The notes: generated by a model not told the origin, from the letters alone. Counted from the stretch's first letter, positions 50,228 through 59,847 are shown. The stretch is DNA of 64,000 nt from Knoellia flava TL1 (GCF_000768675.1 NZ_AVPI01000011.1:27641-91640), one strand, 5' to 3'. Translations and numbers: made by a program.

Positions 50228-52717
50228 TCAGAGCTTCTCGAGCGGGGCGAAGCGCAGCAGGAAGCGCTTGACACCGGTGTCGCCGCCGAAATCGACCTCG
50301 GCCTGCGTCTTGTCGCCCTCGCCCATCGTGCGGACGACGGTGCCCAGCCCGAAGGTGTCGTGGGTGACCTTGTCGCCGGGCGAGAGCGGGATGATCGGAC
50401 GGTTGCCCGGCGAGCGCACACCCGGACGGGCCGCGAGCGACGCGACGGCTGGTCGCTGGCCCCGGTGCCCGATCGCGGCGGCGCCGCTGAGCTCGCGCTC
50501 CCAGCTGAGCAGGTCGCCGGGGATCTCGTCGAGGAACCGGCTCGGCGGGTTGTACTGCGGCGCGCCCCAGGCCGAGCGCACGGCGGCCCGTGAGAGGTGG
50601 AGGCGCTCGCGCGCCCGCGTGATCCCGACATAGGCGAGTCGCCGCTCCTCCTCGAGCTCCTTGGGGTCGCCGAGCGAGCGCAGGTGCGGGAAGGTGCCGT
50701 CCTCCATGCCGGTGAGGAAGACGACGGGGAACTCGAGGCCCTTGGCGGTGTGGAGCGTCATGAGGGTCACGACGCCCTGCTCCTCGGCCTCGGCGGAGTC
50801 GGGGATCTCGTCGGCGTCGGCGACGAGCGAGACGCGCTCGAGGAAGTCCTCGAGGCTGTTGACCTCGCCGGTCTCGGCGCGGGCCTCGTCGAACTCGCGA
50901 GCGACGGCCACGAGCTCGGCGAGGTTCTCGATGCGCGTCTCGTCCTGCGGGTCGTGGCTGGCGCGGAGTTCGGCGAGGTAGCCGGACTTCTCGACGATGG
51001 CCTCGAGCAGGTCGGCGACACCGGCCTCGTCGTCGTCACGGACGGTGCCGAGGTCCTCGAGAAGCGCGGTGAACGCCTTGATCGACGCGATCGAGCGGGT
51101 CGCGATGCCTGGGGCGTCCTCGGGCCGCCCCAGGGCCGCGATGAACGGGATGCGCTCGCGCTCGGCGAGAGCGGCGATGACGGCCTCCGCCCGGTCGCCG
51201 ATGCCGCGCTTGGGCACGTTGAGGATGCGTCGCAGGTTGACCGTGTCGGACGGGTTCGACAGGACGCGCAGGTAGGCCAGGGCGTCCTTGACCTCGCGGC
51301 GCTCGTAGAACCGGGTGCCGCCGACGACCTTGTAGGGCAGGCCGACCCGGACGAAGACCTCCTCGAGTGCACGCGACTGCGCGTTGGTGCGGTAGAAGAC
51401 GGCGACGTCGCCGGGCTTCGTGCCGTGCTCGTCCCCGAGCCTGTCGATGCTGCGCGCGACGAACGACGCCTCGTCGTGCTCGTTGTCGCCGACGTAGCCG
51501 ATGATCTGGGCACCGGCACCCGAGTCGGTCCAGAGGTTCTTCTTGCGTCGCGACTCGTTGCGCGAGATGACGGCGTTGGCGGCGGTGAGGATCGTCTGGG
51601 TCGAGCGGTAGTTGCGCTCGAGGAGGATCGTGCGTGCGTCCGGGTAGTCCTCCTCGAACTCGACGATGTTGCGGATCGTCGCCCCGCGGAACGCATAGAT
51701 CGACTGGTCGGCGTCGCCGACGACGACGAGCTCGCTCGGCTCGACGCCGTGCTCGGTGCGCTTGCCCTCGTGCCCGACGAGCTCGCGGATGAGCTGGTAC
51801 TGCGCGTGGTTGGTGTCCTGGTACTCGTCGACCATGACGTGCCGGAACCGGCGCCGGTAGTGCTCGGCCACGTCCGGGAACGCCTGGAACATGTGGACCG
51901 TGAGCATGATGATGTCGTCGAAGTCGAGCGCGTTCGCCTGCCGCAGACGACGTTGGTATGCCGTGTAGGCCTCTGCGAGCAGCCGCTCGGTGTGGGTGCC
52001 ACCCGGGTTCTCCGCGCTGGGCTCCCCGCCCACGCGGGCGGCATACGTCTCCTCGTCGATGAGCTCGTTCTTGAGGTTGGAGACCTGGTGGCTGAACGTG
52101 CGCGGGTTGTAGCGCTTGGGGTCGAGGTCCATGTCACGGATGACCATCGACATGAGGCGCTGGCTGTCGGCGGCGTCGTAGATCGAGAACGTCGACCTCA
52201 TGCCGACCTTGTCGGCCTCGCGGCGCAGGATGCGGACGCACGCGCTGTGGAAGGTCATGACCCACATGGCCTTGGCGCGCGGTCCGACGAGGTCGGCGAC
52301 CCGCTCACGCATCTCGGCGGCGGCCTTGTTGGTGAAGGTGATCGCGAGGACCTGACCGGGCTGCACCCCACGGGCGGCCAACAGGTGGGCGATGCGGTGG
52401 GTGAGCACGCGGGTCTTGCCCGACCCGGCGCCGGCAATGATGAGGAGCGGGCTGCCGGCGTGCAGGACGGCCTCGCGCTGCTCCTCGTTGAGGCCCTCGA
52501 GGAGCGCCTCCGGGTCCTGCGCCCGCCCGCCCCACGCCGGGGCCGCGGGCGGCTCGGCGGAGGCGTCGTCGGCCACGGCCCACGACGGGACGCCGGCTGC
52601 GTTGACGAGCGCGGCGTGGGCGCTGTCGTGGGTGGCCGGGTCGGTCGCGGGGGCGTGGTCGGGGCGCGTGGTGGAGTCGGCGTGACCGAAGTCCATGCCG
52701 TCGAAAAGGGTGCTCAT
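50228..52717 (-). CDS. pcrA: ATP-dependent DNA helicase PcrA/UvrD1
   Basis: An 829-residue superfamily 1A helicase. Residues 1-72 are a poorly conserved Ala/Pro/Asp-rich extension. Walker A GAGSGKT is at 96-102. Further motifs are ITFTNKAAAEM, DEYQDTNHAQYQL, VVGDADQSIYAFRGA, LERNYRST, VTLMTLHTAKGLEFPVVFL and VGITRARERLHLSRA. The C-terminal Tudor-like part (VTHDTFGLGTVV) binds RNA polymerase in relatives. It works in nucleotide excision repair and removal of DNA-bound proteins. ATG at 52717 begins MSTLFDGMDF, a typical actinobacterial PcrA start; TAGGGT lies 10 nt upstream. Ortholog of Rv0949 by position. Confidence 0.95.
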   Translation of the reverse strand: MSTLFDGMDFGHADSTTRPDHAPATDPATHDSAHAALVNAAGVPSWAVADDASAEPPAAPAWGGRAQDPEALLEGLNEEQREAVLHAGSPLLIIAGAGSGKTRVLTHRIAHLLAARGVQPGQVLAITFTNKAAAEMRERVADLVGPRAKAMWVMTFHSACVRILRREADKVGMRSTFSIYDAADSQRLMSMVIRDMDLDPKRYNPRTFSHQVSNLKNELIDEETYAARVGGEPSAENPGGTHTERLLAEAYTAYQRRLRQANALDFDDIIMLTVHMFQAFPDVAEHYRRRFRHVMVDEYQDTNHAQYQLIRELVGHEGKRTEHGVEPSELVVVGDADQSIYAFRGATIRNIVEFEEDYPDARTILLERNYRSTQTILTAANAVISRNESRRKKNLWTDSGAGAQIIGYVGDNEHDEASFVARSIDRLGDEHGTKPGDVAVFYRTNAQSRALEEVFVRVGLPYKVVGGTRFYERREVKDALAYLRVLSNPSDTVNLRRILNVPKRGIGDRAEAVIAALAERERIPFIAALGRPEDAPGIATRSIASIKAFTALLEDLGTVRDDDEAGVADLLEAIVEKSGYLAELRASHDPQDETRIENLAELVAVAREFDEARAETGEVNSLEDFLERVSLVADADEIPDSAEAEEQGVVTLMTLHTAKGLEFPVVFLTGMEDGTFPHLRSLGDPKELEEERRLAYVGITRARERLHLSRAAVRSAWGAPQYNPPSRFLDEIPGDLLSWERELSGAAAIGHRGQRPAVASLAARPGVRSPGNRPIIPLSPGDKVTHDTFGLGTVVRTMGEGDKTQAEVDFGGDTGVKRFLLRFAPLEKL

Positions 52718-52951
52718 CTCGGGTCCAACCCTACGTCGTCGCACCCACACCGCAGACCCGTCCGCGGGGCGGCGGGCGGGCGCTCGGACGGGCTGCCGGC
52801 ATACGGACGATCGGGAGAAGGCCGACCGCTCCACGGCTGCCGAGCCGTCCACGGGAACTGTCGACTGCCATGGGGGAGTCATCGGATCGGGACTGCGGAG
52901 AACCACTGGGTCAGGTTCGCCTGCAGCAGAACGGAACTCCCCACGGAACCC

Positions 52952-52980
52952 TTGATGTCGAACGCGTGTTCGACTAGCGT
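52952..52980 (+). promoter_or_regulatory. LexA (SOS) box inside the promoter of the DUF222/HNH gene
   Basis: TTGATG (52952-52957) and TAGCGT (52975-52980) are 17 nt apart. The spacer is filled by TCGAACGCGTGTTCGA, a perfect palindrome whose core CGAACGCGTGTTCG fits the Gram-positive LexA consensus CGAACRNRYGTTCG at every position. The -10 ends 6 nt before the ATG, so the mRNA is probably leaderless. Repression by LexA and induction by DNA damage are strongly implied. Confidence 0.87.
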
Positions 52981-52986
52981 TGGATC

Positions 52987-54726
52987 ATGGAAGCCACCGC
53001 TGCGCCTGACACCCACGAGGGCCGGCATGCCGCGCTCCTGGGCCAGGTCGCGGGGCTGACCACCGAGGAGCTCCTGGACGTCATCGAGTCCGCCCAGCGC
53101 GACAAGGACGCCGCGTCGGCGCGGCAGGCCCTCGCCCTGGCACACCTGTCCGCACGTGAACCGCACCTGCAGGAGGACGGCACCACGGTCGAGGTGCACC
53201 ACGGCGTCGGCTACCAGCGCATGGACGCCCCTGAGCTTGCCGCGCCCCGGATGGGGGTGTCGGTGCACGTCGCCATTCGACGGGTGAGCCACGCGATCGA
53301 CCAGCTAACCCGCACCCCGTCCGTCGTCGACGCCATGGCCCGCGGGGACCTCGACGAGCAGCGCGCCGCGGTCGTCACCGAGGGCACCGACTTCCTGACT
53401 GCCGAGTCGGCGGCCGCGGTCGTGGCGCTGGTCCGCCCGCGCTGGGCGGGGATGACCGTCGGTCCGCTGCGCCAGCTCCTGGCCCGAGCAGCCGCGATCG
53501 TCGACCCCGAGGCCGTCGCCGCCCACGCCGACGACGAACGCTCCCGCCGCGGACTGACCCGCAGAGTCGGCAGCCACGGCACCGACGCGTGGCGAGGCGA
53601 GTTCCTCGTCGAACAGTCCCGCGCCGCGTGGGCCGCGGTCACCGAGCTCGCCCGCACCAAGGTGCGCGACGGATCCGCACCCACCCTCGAGGTCGCTCGC
53701 GCCGACGCCCTCATGGAGCTCGTCCTGGACCACTGCGACGTGTCCGTCGTCGTCCACACCACCCGACCCGCCACCGACGAACCCACCCGCGCAGGGACGA
53801 GGACCGGCGCCACCCATGCCCGCGCCGGCAACGACAGCGACGGCGCTGACGCGGCACCTGTCGCACCCTCCGGCACGTCAGGCTCCGACGACGGGTTGAT
53901 GGAGGTCGGTGGGCTCGGTGCGCCCGGCACGACGTTCCTTCCCCGCGCCTGGGTCGACGACGCCGACACCTCGACCGAGAAGTCGACGCGTCGGGACCTC
54001 GAACTGGTCTGCGACCCCGACACTGGCGCGTTGCTGTCCGGGGATGTGCCTGCGTCCTTGGCCTCCGGTCGCACCCGCCGCTTCGGCGGCTTCACCGGCA
54101 GCGACGAGTGCGCGGCCTACCGGATACCCGCCGCGATGGCCCGGCTCGTCCGGCTGCGCGACGGCGGCTGCCGCTTCCCCGGATGCTCCACCCCCGCGAG
54201 GCAGTGCGACCTCGACCACGTCCGGCCTTGGCCCACAGGACCCACCAGCCCGAGCAACCTCATCGCGCTGTGCCGCCACCACCACCGGATCAAGCAACGG
54301 GCCGGCTGGCGTGTGCACCTGCGCCCCGACGGCCGCGTGACGTGGCACGACCCCACGAACCACGCATCCACCACGTGGCCCGTGGACCACCTCCACCTCG
54401 CCGTTGCTCCCCGCTCCGCGCCCCGCCATGCCACCGCGGCCCGCAGCGTGCCGAGTAGTACATCCGCCACGGCAGCTCCCTCGACCTTCGAGGACGAGCT
54501 CGCAGCCCTTCTCGACCACAAGGCCATCCCACTGCAACGGCGCACCCGCTCCGAGGCCTGGGACGCCCGCGGCCACCGGGTTTCCGGACCACTGCCACGC
54601 ACCGACTTCGGCTGCGGACACCTGCGAGACCACACCACCGGACGACACCGGACTGTCGCGCTCGAGATGGCTCACCGGTTCACCGGCGCCAGTGCCACCA
54701 CGGACCCCGCAGCCTTCCCCTTCTGA
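52987..54726 (+). CDS. DUF222 / HNH endonuclease (13E12-type protein)
   Basis: A 579-residue protein with an N-terminal DUF222 region (about 15-370) and a C-terminal HNH nuclease: CRFPGCSTPARQCDLDHVRPW with His411 in DLDHV, then NLIALCRHHHRIKQ. The cysteine pairs should bind zinc. Relatives are the 13E12 repeat proteins of mycobacteria, some of which carry SOS boxes. This gene has a perfect LexA box in its promoter, so it should be made after DNA damage. Whether it cuts chromosomal, phage or plasmid DNA is unknown. The start is fixed by the promoter 6 nt upstream. Neighbours pcrA, the LigD-type polymerase and UdgB make this a DNA-repair district. Confidence 0.9.
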   Translation: MEATAAPDTHEGRHAALLGQVAGLTTEELLDVIESAQRDKDAASARQALALAHLSAREPHLQEDGTTVEVHHGVGYQRMDAPELAAPRMGVSVHVAIRRVSHAIDQLTRTPSVVDAMARGDLDEQRAAVVTEGTDFLTAESAAAVVALVRPRWAGMTVGPLRQLLARAAAIVDPEAVAAHADDERSRRGLTRRVGSHGTDAWRGEFLVEQSRAAWAAVTELARTKVRDGSAPTLEVARADALMELVLDHCDVSVVVHTTRPATDEPTRAGTRTGATHARAGNDSDGADAAPVAPSGTSGSDDGLMEVGGLGAPGTTFLPRAWVDDADTSTEKSTRRDLELVCDPDTGALLSGDVPASLASGRTRRFGGFTGSDECAAYRIPAAMARLVRLRDGGCRFPGCSTPARQCDLDHVRPWPTGPTSPSNLIALCRHHHRIKQRAGWRVHLRPDGRVTWHDPTNHASTTWPVDHLHLAVAPRSAPRHATAARSVPSSTSATAAPSTFEDELAALLDHKAIPLQRRTRSEAWDARGHRVSGPLPRTDFGCGHLRDHTTGRHRTVALEMAHRFTGASATTDPAAFPF

Positions 54727-54791
54727 GCACCAGCACCTCACGACCTCGACAACCCGCGTCGCAAGGGAACCGGAACTGGAGCCGGACGGCA

Positions 54792-54797
54792 TACGGT
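54792..54797 (+). promoter_or_regulatory. -10 box of the LigD-type polymerase gene
   Basis: TACGGT, 7 nt before the ATG at 54805. Its first bases come from a copy of the GGCATAC motif, so the repeat here overlaps a promoter element. Confidence 0.45.
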
Positions 54798-54804
54798 GTC
54801 GTGC

Positions 54805-55806
54805 ATGGCCTCGAGCAAGGGGAAGTTCGGCGAACCGGTGATCCTCGACGTGGCGGGCCACGAGGTCCGTCTCTCGAGCCCGGAGAGGGTCTACTTCTCC
54901 GAGCGCGGCGAGACCAAGCTCGACCTCGCGAACTACTACATCTCGGTGGGCGACGGCATCGTCAACGCGCTGCGTGAGCGGCCCACGATGCTCCACCGGT
55001 TCCCCGACGGGGTCGACGGCGACAAGGTCCACCAGAAGCGCGTCCCGCGCGGCGCCCCGCCGTGGCTCGAGACGGTGCGGCTGCACTTCCCGCGCTACGG
55101 ACTGCACGCGGACGAGCTGTGCCCCACCGACCTCGCCCACGTCGTCTGGGCGGTGCAGATGAGCACCGTCGAGTTCCACCCCTGGAACAGCCGGCGCGCC
55201 GACACCGAGAAGCCCGACGAGTGGCGCATCGACCTCGACCCCATGCCCGACGCACCCTTCGACCGCGTGCGCCGGGTCGCCCACGTCGCGCACGAGGTCC
55301 TCGACGAGCTCGGCGCCACCGGGTGGCCCAAGACGAGCGGCGGACACGGGCTCCACGTCTATGTCCGGATCAAGCCCGACCACGGCTTCAAGGACGTCCG
55401 GCGCGCCGCACTCGCCTTCGCTCGCGAGGTCGAGCGGCGTGCGCCCGAGGACGTGACGACGACGTGGTGGCGCAAGGACCGCGACCCCGAGGCGGTCTTC
55501 GTCGACTACAACCAGAACGCCCGGGACCACACGATCGCGAGCGCCTACTCCGTGCGCGGCAACCCGACCGGCACCGTCTCGACGCCGATCCGCTGGGACG
55601 AGGTCGACGACGTCGAGCCGCAGGACTGCACGATCGCCACGGTCCCGAAGCGGTTCGCCGAGATCGGCGACCTCCATGACGGCATCGACGACGCCGTCTT
55701 CGACATCTCGCCCCTGCTCGAGTGGGCCGCGCGCGACGAGAAGGAGGGCGCCGACACCCCGCCGGATCCCGAGGACCAGGCCGAGGACGACGACACCGCA
55801 CCATGA
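54805..55806 (+). CDS. LigD-type polymerase/primase domain protein (stand-alone)
   Basis: A 333-residue polymerase of the LigD PolDom family used in non-homologous end joining. Family segments are VRLSSPERVYFSERGETKLDLANYY, LHRFPDGVDGDKVHQKRVP, the metal-binding Asp143 and Asp145 in RIDLDPMPD, TSGGHGLHVYVRI, FVDYNQNARDHTIASAYSVRG and STPIRWDEV. It fills gaps or adds ribonucleotides at DNA ends. No ligase or phosphoesterase domain is fused and no ku gene lies in the window, so it is a separate polymerase like mycobacterial PolD1/PolD2. ATG at 54805 fits the -10 box 7 nt upstream. Confidence 0.9.
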   Translation: MASSKGKFGEPVILDVAGHEVRLSSPERVYFSERGETKLDLANYYISVGDGIVNALRERPTMLHRFPDGVDGDKVHQKRVPRGAPPWLETVRLHFPRYGLHADELCPTDLAHVVWAVQMSTVEFHPWNSRRADTEKPDEWRIDLDPMPDAPFDRVRRVAHVAHEVLDELGATGWPKTSGGHGLHVYVRIKPDHGFKDVRRAALAFAREVERRAPEDVTTTWWRKDRDPEAVFVDYNQNARDHTIASAYSVRGNPTGTVSTPIRWDEVDDVEPQDCTIATVPKRFAEIGDLHDGIDDAVFDISPLLEWAARDEKEGADTPPDPEDQAEDDDTAP

Positions 55807-55837
55807 GCCCGATCCGCGCCCTGCGCCTGACTCGCGC

Positions 55838-56698
55838 ATGAGCCCGGCCCACGACGGCGTCGCGAGGGTTGGCCCCGACCCGCACCCCATGACGGGCGAA
55901 CCCTTCCTCTCCCCCGTCCCACCCGGAACGGGATGGCCGCGCGACCCCGCCGACGCGCGCACGCCCGTCGCGCACTCCCCCGCCGACGTGGCCGAGCTCG
56001 CCGCCTCGTCCGCCACGCTCGCCGACGTCGACGCCCGCGTCTCCGTGTGCCGGGCCTGCCCGAGACTCGTCGACTGGCGCGAGACCGTTGCGAGACAGGG
56101 CCGCCGCGCCTCCTTCGCCAACCAGCCCTACTGGGGTCGTCCGGGACCGTCGTTCGGCGACCCCGACGCCGACGCGCTCATCGTCGGCCTCGCGCCGGCA
56201 GCCAACGGCACGAACCGCACCGGGCGCATGTTCACCGGTGACGCCTCGGGTGACTTCCTCTATGCCGCGCTCCACCGCACCGGCTACGCGAACCAGCCGA
56301 CCTCGGTCGCGGCGGGCGACGGTCTCGAGCTGGACGGCATACGGATCGTCGCGGCGGTGCGGTGCGCTCCCCCGGCGAACGCGCCCACGCCGTCGGAGCG
56401 CGCGACGTGCGCGACCTGGCTCGGACGCGACCTCGACCTCCTCGGCGACCGGCTGCGGGTGATCATGACGCTCGGCGAGATCGGCTGGCGCGGGGCGCTC
56501 GCGGCCGCGACGACCCTCGGCTGGGACGTGCCCCGACCGCGACCGCGCTTCGGCCATGCCGTCGAGACGACGCTGCGCACGCCGACCGGCCACCCCGTCC
56601 GGCTCGTCGGCTGCTTCCACGTGAGCCCGCACAACACCTACACCGGTCGGCTCACCCCGGACATGCTCGACGCGGTGCTCGCGAGTCTGCGTCCCTGA
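55838..56698 (+). CDS. family 5 uracil-DNA glycosylase (UdgB)
   Basis: A 286-residue DNA-repair glycosylase that removes uracil and other deaminated bases. Motif A GLAPAANGTNRTGRMFTGD (from residue 117) lacks the usual catalytic acid of other families, as is typical for UdgB, and motif B is HVSPHNTYTGRLT. Cysteines in CRACP, RCAPP and GCFHVS plus ATCATW can hold a 4Fe-4S cluster. ATG at 55838 is used; an in-frame ATG at 55889 is an alternative. It follows the LigD-type polymerase gene after 31 nt, probably in the same mRNA. Confidence 0.88.
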   Translation: MSPAHDGVARVGPDPHPMTGEPFLSPVPPGTGWPRDPADARTPVAHSPADVAELAASSATLADVDARVSVCRACPRLVDWRETVARQGRRASFANQPYWGRPGPSFGDPDADALIVGLAPAANGTNRTGRMFTGDASGDFLYAALHRTGYANQPTSVAAGDGLELDGIRIVAAVRCAPPANAPTPSERATCATWLGRDLDLLGDRLRVIMTLGEIGWRGALAAATTLGWDVPRPRPRFGHAVETTLRTPTGHPVRLVGCFHVSPHNTYTGRLTPDMLDAVLASLRP

Positions 56699-56726
56699 CC
56701 GGGACTTTCCCCCGCACCTGCGGGTC

Positions 56727-56732
56727 TAGAGT
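56727..56732 (+). promoter_or_regulatory. -10 box of the mop-modABC operon
   Basis: TAGAGT, 7 nt before the ATG at 56740, a leaderless arrangement. Confidence 0.5.
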
Positions 56733-56739
56733 GGCCTTC

Positions 56740-57132
56740 ATGCCGCAGATGCGCCTTGCCGACGCCGCCCGCTTCCTCGGGGTCAGCGACGACACCGTCC
56801 GCCGCTGGGTCGACAGCGGAGCCCTCGACGCCGACACCGACGACGCCGGCCGCAAGGTCGTCGACGGCCACGCCGTCGCCCTCCTCGCCCGCGAGCAGGC
56901 CCGGACGGTCGCCGACCCCTCGAGCGTCGGACGCAGCGCCCGCAACCGGTTCGTCGGCCTCGTCACCGACATCACGATGGACACCGTCATGGCGCAGGTC
57001 GAGCTCCAGTGCGGACCCTTCCGCGTCGTGTCGCTCATGTCGTCCGAAGCCGTCCGGGAGCTGGGGCTCGAGCCGGGCTCGGTCGCCGTCGCCGTCGTCA
57101 AGTCGACGACCGTCATCGTGGAGACCCCGTGA
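56740..57132 (+). CDS. helix-turn-helix / Mop-domain molybdate-binding protein
   Basis: A 130-residue protein. Residues 4-55 are an excisionase/MerR-type helix-turn-helix ([26 protein letters not shown]). Residues 62-129 are a Mop (TOBE) domain ([40 protein letters not shown]) that binds molybdate. It is likely a molybdate-responsive regulator or intracellular molybdate buffer. It leads the modABC genes, overlapping modA by GTGA. The start follows the -10 box by 7 nt. Confidence 0.88.
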   Translation: MPQMRLADAARFLGVSDDTVRRWVDSGALDADTDDAGRKVVDGHAVALLAREQARTVADPSSVGRSARNRFVGLVTDITMDTVMAQVELQCGPFRVVSLMSSEAVRELGLEPGSVAVAVVKSTTVIVETP

Positions 57133-57962
57133 GGAGCCTCCGGACGACGTCGTATGCCGTCCGCTCGCCCCATGGGTTCCGCGCGGCCTCCGCGGTCGTC
57201 GTGACCGCCGCCCTCCTCGCCCTTGCGGGCTGCACGAGCGACCGAGGCGCGGTCGAGCCGCTCGGCGACGACCCCGAGGTGACGACGTCGCGCGACCTCA
57301 CCGTCTTCGCCGCGGCCTCGCTGCAGCGGCCGTTCGAGGAGCTCGGCCGGATCTTCGAGGACGCCCACCCCGGCGTCACCGTGCGCTTCAGCTTCGGCGG
57401 GTCGTCGGGCCTCGTCGCCCAGCTCGCGGAGGGGGCGCCCGGCGACGTCCTCGCCACGGCGAACGAGCCGACGATGGCCGACGCCGTGAAGGACTCCCTC
57501 GTCGCCGGCGACCCGAAGCCCTTCGCCTCGAACACCCTCCAGGTCGTCGTGCCCGCCGACAACCCGGCCGGGGTGAGGACGCTCGCCGACCTGGCGAAGC
57601 CGGGCACGCAGGTCGTCCTCTGCGCGCCGGCCGTCCCGTGCGGGGCCGCGAGCGCCGCGCTCGAGAAGGCGGCGGGCGTCGACATCCGGCCAGTGAGCGA
57701 GGAGCAGTCGGTGACGGACGTCCTCGGCAAGGTCCGGTCCGGCGAGGCCGACGCCGGGCTCGTCTACGTCACCGACGTCGCCTCGGCCGGCTCCGAGGTC
57801 ACCGGGATCGACGTGCCGGAGGCTGCCGCAGTGGTCAACACCTATCCCATCGCGGCGCTGCGCGACGCGGCCGACGCCGGCCTCGCCGCCGAGTTCGTCG
57901 CCCTCGTCACCGGCACCGAGGGCGGGGAGGTCCTCGCCGACGCGGGGTTCCGGGCCCCGTGA
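57129..57962 (+). CDS. modA: molybdate ABC transporter substrate-binding lipoprotein
   Basis: A 277-residue lipoprotein. The lipobox is LALAGC with Cys35 as lipid attachment site. The binding domain shows [50 protein letters not shown], and [14 protein letters not shown], the ModA pattern. It captures molybdate outside the membrane for ModBC. GTG at 57129 overlaps the previous stop. Molybdate uptake suits the molybdenum hydroxylase encoded at 17-21 kb. Confidence 0.93.
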   Translation: MRSLRTTSYAVRSPHGFRAASAVVVTAALLALAGCTSDRGAVEPLGDDPEVTTSRDLTVFAAASLQRPFEELGRIFEDAHPGVTVRFSFGGSSGLVAQLAEGAPGDVLATANEPTMADAVKDSLVAGDPKPFASNTLQVVVPADNPAGVRTLADLAKPGTQVVLCAPAVPCGAASAALEKAAGVDIRPVSEEQSVTDVLGKVRSGEADAGLVYVTDVASAGSEVTGIDVPEAAAVVNTYPIAALRDAADAGLAAEFVALVTGTEGGEVLADAGFRAP

Positions 57963-58768
57963 CGGGACGCTCCGTGACCAGCCTGGCCCTGCCGCGGTGG
58001 CTGCTCGTGCCGGCTGCCCTCGGCACGCTCTTCGTCGGTCTCCCCGTCGTCGCGATGGCGCTGAGCGTCGACTGGGGCAGCTTCGGGTCGCTCGTCACGA
58101 GCGACGCGTCGACCGACGCCCTGCTCCTCAGCCTTCGCACCGCGGCGGTGAGCACCATGCTCTGCCTCCTGCTCGGCATCCCCCTCGCCGTCGTCCTCGC
58201 CCGGACCTCGGGCACGGCCGCGACCCTGCTCCGGTCGGTCGTCCTCGTCCCGCTCGTCATCCCGCCGGTTGTCGGCGGCATCGCCCTGCTCCAGGCGTTC
58301 GGGCGGCGCGGGCTGCTCGGCTCGACCCTCGAGGTCGCCGGGCTCCAGGTCGCGTTCTCGACGACCGCCGTCGTCATCGCCCAGACCTTCGTCGCCATGC
58401 CCTTCCTCGTGCTCAGCCTCGAAGGGGCGCTGCGGACCGCCGGCACGCGCTTCGAGGAGGTCGCGGCGACGCTCGGTGCCGCGCCGACGACGGTCTTCCG
58501 CCGGGTGACCCTGCCGCTCGCCCTCCCCGGCCTCGTCTCGGGCACGATCCTCGCCTTCGCCCGGTGCCTCGGCGAGTTCGGCGCGACGATCACCTTCGCG
58601 GGCAGCCTCCAGGGCACGACCCGCACCCTGCCGCTCGAGATCTACCTCCAGCGCGAGAGCGACCCGCGGGCAGCGGTCGCCCTGAGCCTCGTCCTCGTCG
58701 CCGTCGCCGTGCTCGTCATCGGGCTCACCCGAGCGCGGCGCGAGCCCGTGGGCGGGGTCGTGTCGTGA
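57959..58768 (+). CDS. modB: molybdate ABC transporter permease
   Basis: A 269-residue inner-membrane permease with about six helices. The EAA-type loop that contacts the ATPase reads [38 protein letters not shown], and the ModB-typical [15 protein letters not shown] follows. The GTG at 57959 overlaps the modA stop and the gene overlaps modC, so the whole operon is coupled. Confidence 0.93.
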   Translation: MTGRSVTSLALPRWLLVPAALGTLFVGLPVVAMALSVDWGSFGSLVTSDASTDALLLSLRTAAVSTMLCLLLGIPLAVVLARTSGTAATLLRSVVLVPLVIPPVVGGIALLQAFGRRGLLGSTLEVAGLQVAFSTTAVVIAQTFVAMPFLVLSLEGALRTAGTRFEEVAATLGAAPTTVFRRVTLPLALPGLVSGTILAFARCLGEFGATITFAGSLQGTTRTLPLEIYLQRESDPRAAVALSLVLVAVAVLVIGLTRARREPVGGVVS

Positions 58769-59814
58769 CCCTTCCCCTGCACCTGCGGGTCGGCGTCGAC
58801 GCGAGGGATGTCGACGTCGACCTCACCGTGGCCGCCGGCGAGACGCTGGCCCTGCTCGGGCCCAACGGCGCCGGCAAGTCCACCGTCCTCGCTGCCGCGG
58901 CCGGGCTCGTCACACCCGACTCCGGGACCGTCCGGCTCGGCGACCGCACCCTCTCCGACGCCACAACGCACGCATGGGTGCCCCCGCACCGCCGCGGCAT
59001 CGCGCTCCTCGCCCAGGACGCCCGGCTCTTCCCCCACCTCAGCGCCCTCGACAACGTCGCCTTCGGCCCGACCGCCTCCGGCGAGGGACGAGCCGCGGCC
59101 CGCGAGCGCGCGGCGCACTGGCTCGCGGAGGTGGGGATGACGGCATACGAGCGCCGCCGGCCACGCGAGCTCTCGGGAGGCCAGGCTCAGCGGGTCGCGA
59201 TCGCCCGCGCGCTCGCGACCGAGCCCGACGTCCTGCTCGTCGACGAGCCGCTCGCCGCGCTCGACGTCGAGTCGGCCCCCGACGTGCGCGACCTGCTCCG
59301 CCGCGTGACCCACGACCGGACGACCGTCCTCGTCACGCACGACGTCCTCGACGCCGCCCTGCTCGCCGACCGGGTCGCCGTGATGCACGAGGGCCGTGTC
59401 GTCGAGGAGGGCGAGACCGGGCGGGTGCTCAGCCGTCCGACGAGCGACTTCGGGGCGAGGTTCGCCGGGCTCAACCTCGTGCGCGGCGTCGCGAGCGCCG
59501 GCGACCTCCGCATGCCCGACGGCCGCCTCCTCCACGGGATCGCCGAGACCCATCTCGTCGACGGCGCCCCCGCGTCGGCGGTCGTCTCGCCGTCGGCCGT
59601 GAGCGTCCATCTCGAGCCGCCGCACGGCAGCCCACGCAACAGCCTCGACGCGACCGTCACCGACCTCGAGCCGCACGGGCAGCTCGTCCGGGTGCGCACC
59701 GACCTGCTCAGTGCCGACATCACGCCGCCGGCCGTCGCCGACCTCGGCCTGCGCCGTGGCAGCGCCGTCGTGCTGTCGGTCAAGGCCACCGAGGTCCACC
59801 TGCACCCGGCCTGA
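58765..59814 (+). CDS. modC: molybdate ABC transporter ATP-binding protein
   Basis: A 349-residue ATPase. Walker A is [12 protein letters not shown], the Q-loop [21 protein letters not shown], the signature [16 protein letters not shown], Walker [13 protein letters not shown] and the switch VLVTHD. The C-terminal 110 residues contain a TOBE/Mop-like domain that can bind molybdate for feedback. GTG at 58765 overlaps the modB stop. It is the last gene of mop-modABC. Confidence 0.94.
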   Translation: MTLPLHLRVGVDARDVDVDLTVAAGETLALLGPNGAGKSTVLAAAAGLVTPDSGTVRLGDRTLSDATTHAWVPPHRRGIALLAQDARLFPHLSALDNVAFGPTASGEGRAAARERAAHWLAEVGMTAYERRRPRELSGGQAQRVAIARALATEPDVLLVDEPLAALDVESAPDVRDLLRRVTHDRTTVLVTHDVLDAALLADRVAVMHEGRVVEEGETGRVLSRPTSDFGARFAGLNLVRGVASAGDLRMPDGRLLHGIAETHLVDGAPASAVVSPSAVSVHLEPPHGSPRNSLDATVTDLEPHGQLVRVRTDLLSADITPPAVADLGLRRGSAVVLSVKATEVHLHPA

Positions 59815-59824
59815 CTCCCGTCGC

Positions 59825-59847
59825 TAGCCTGAGGTGATGACCTCAGG
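59825..59847 (+). promoter_or_regulatory. -10 box and palindrome over the start of the quinone oxidoreductase gene
   Basis: TAGCCT (59825-59830) lies 6 nt before the ATG at 59837. The perfect inverted repeat CCTGAGGT-GATG-ACCTCAGG (59828-59847) covers the end of the -10, the likely transcription start and the start codon. A repressor bound here would block initiation, and in a leaderless mRNA the same stem would hide the start codon. Confidence 0.5.
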
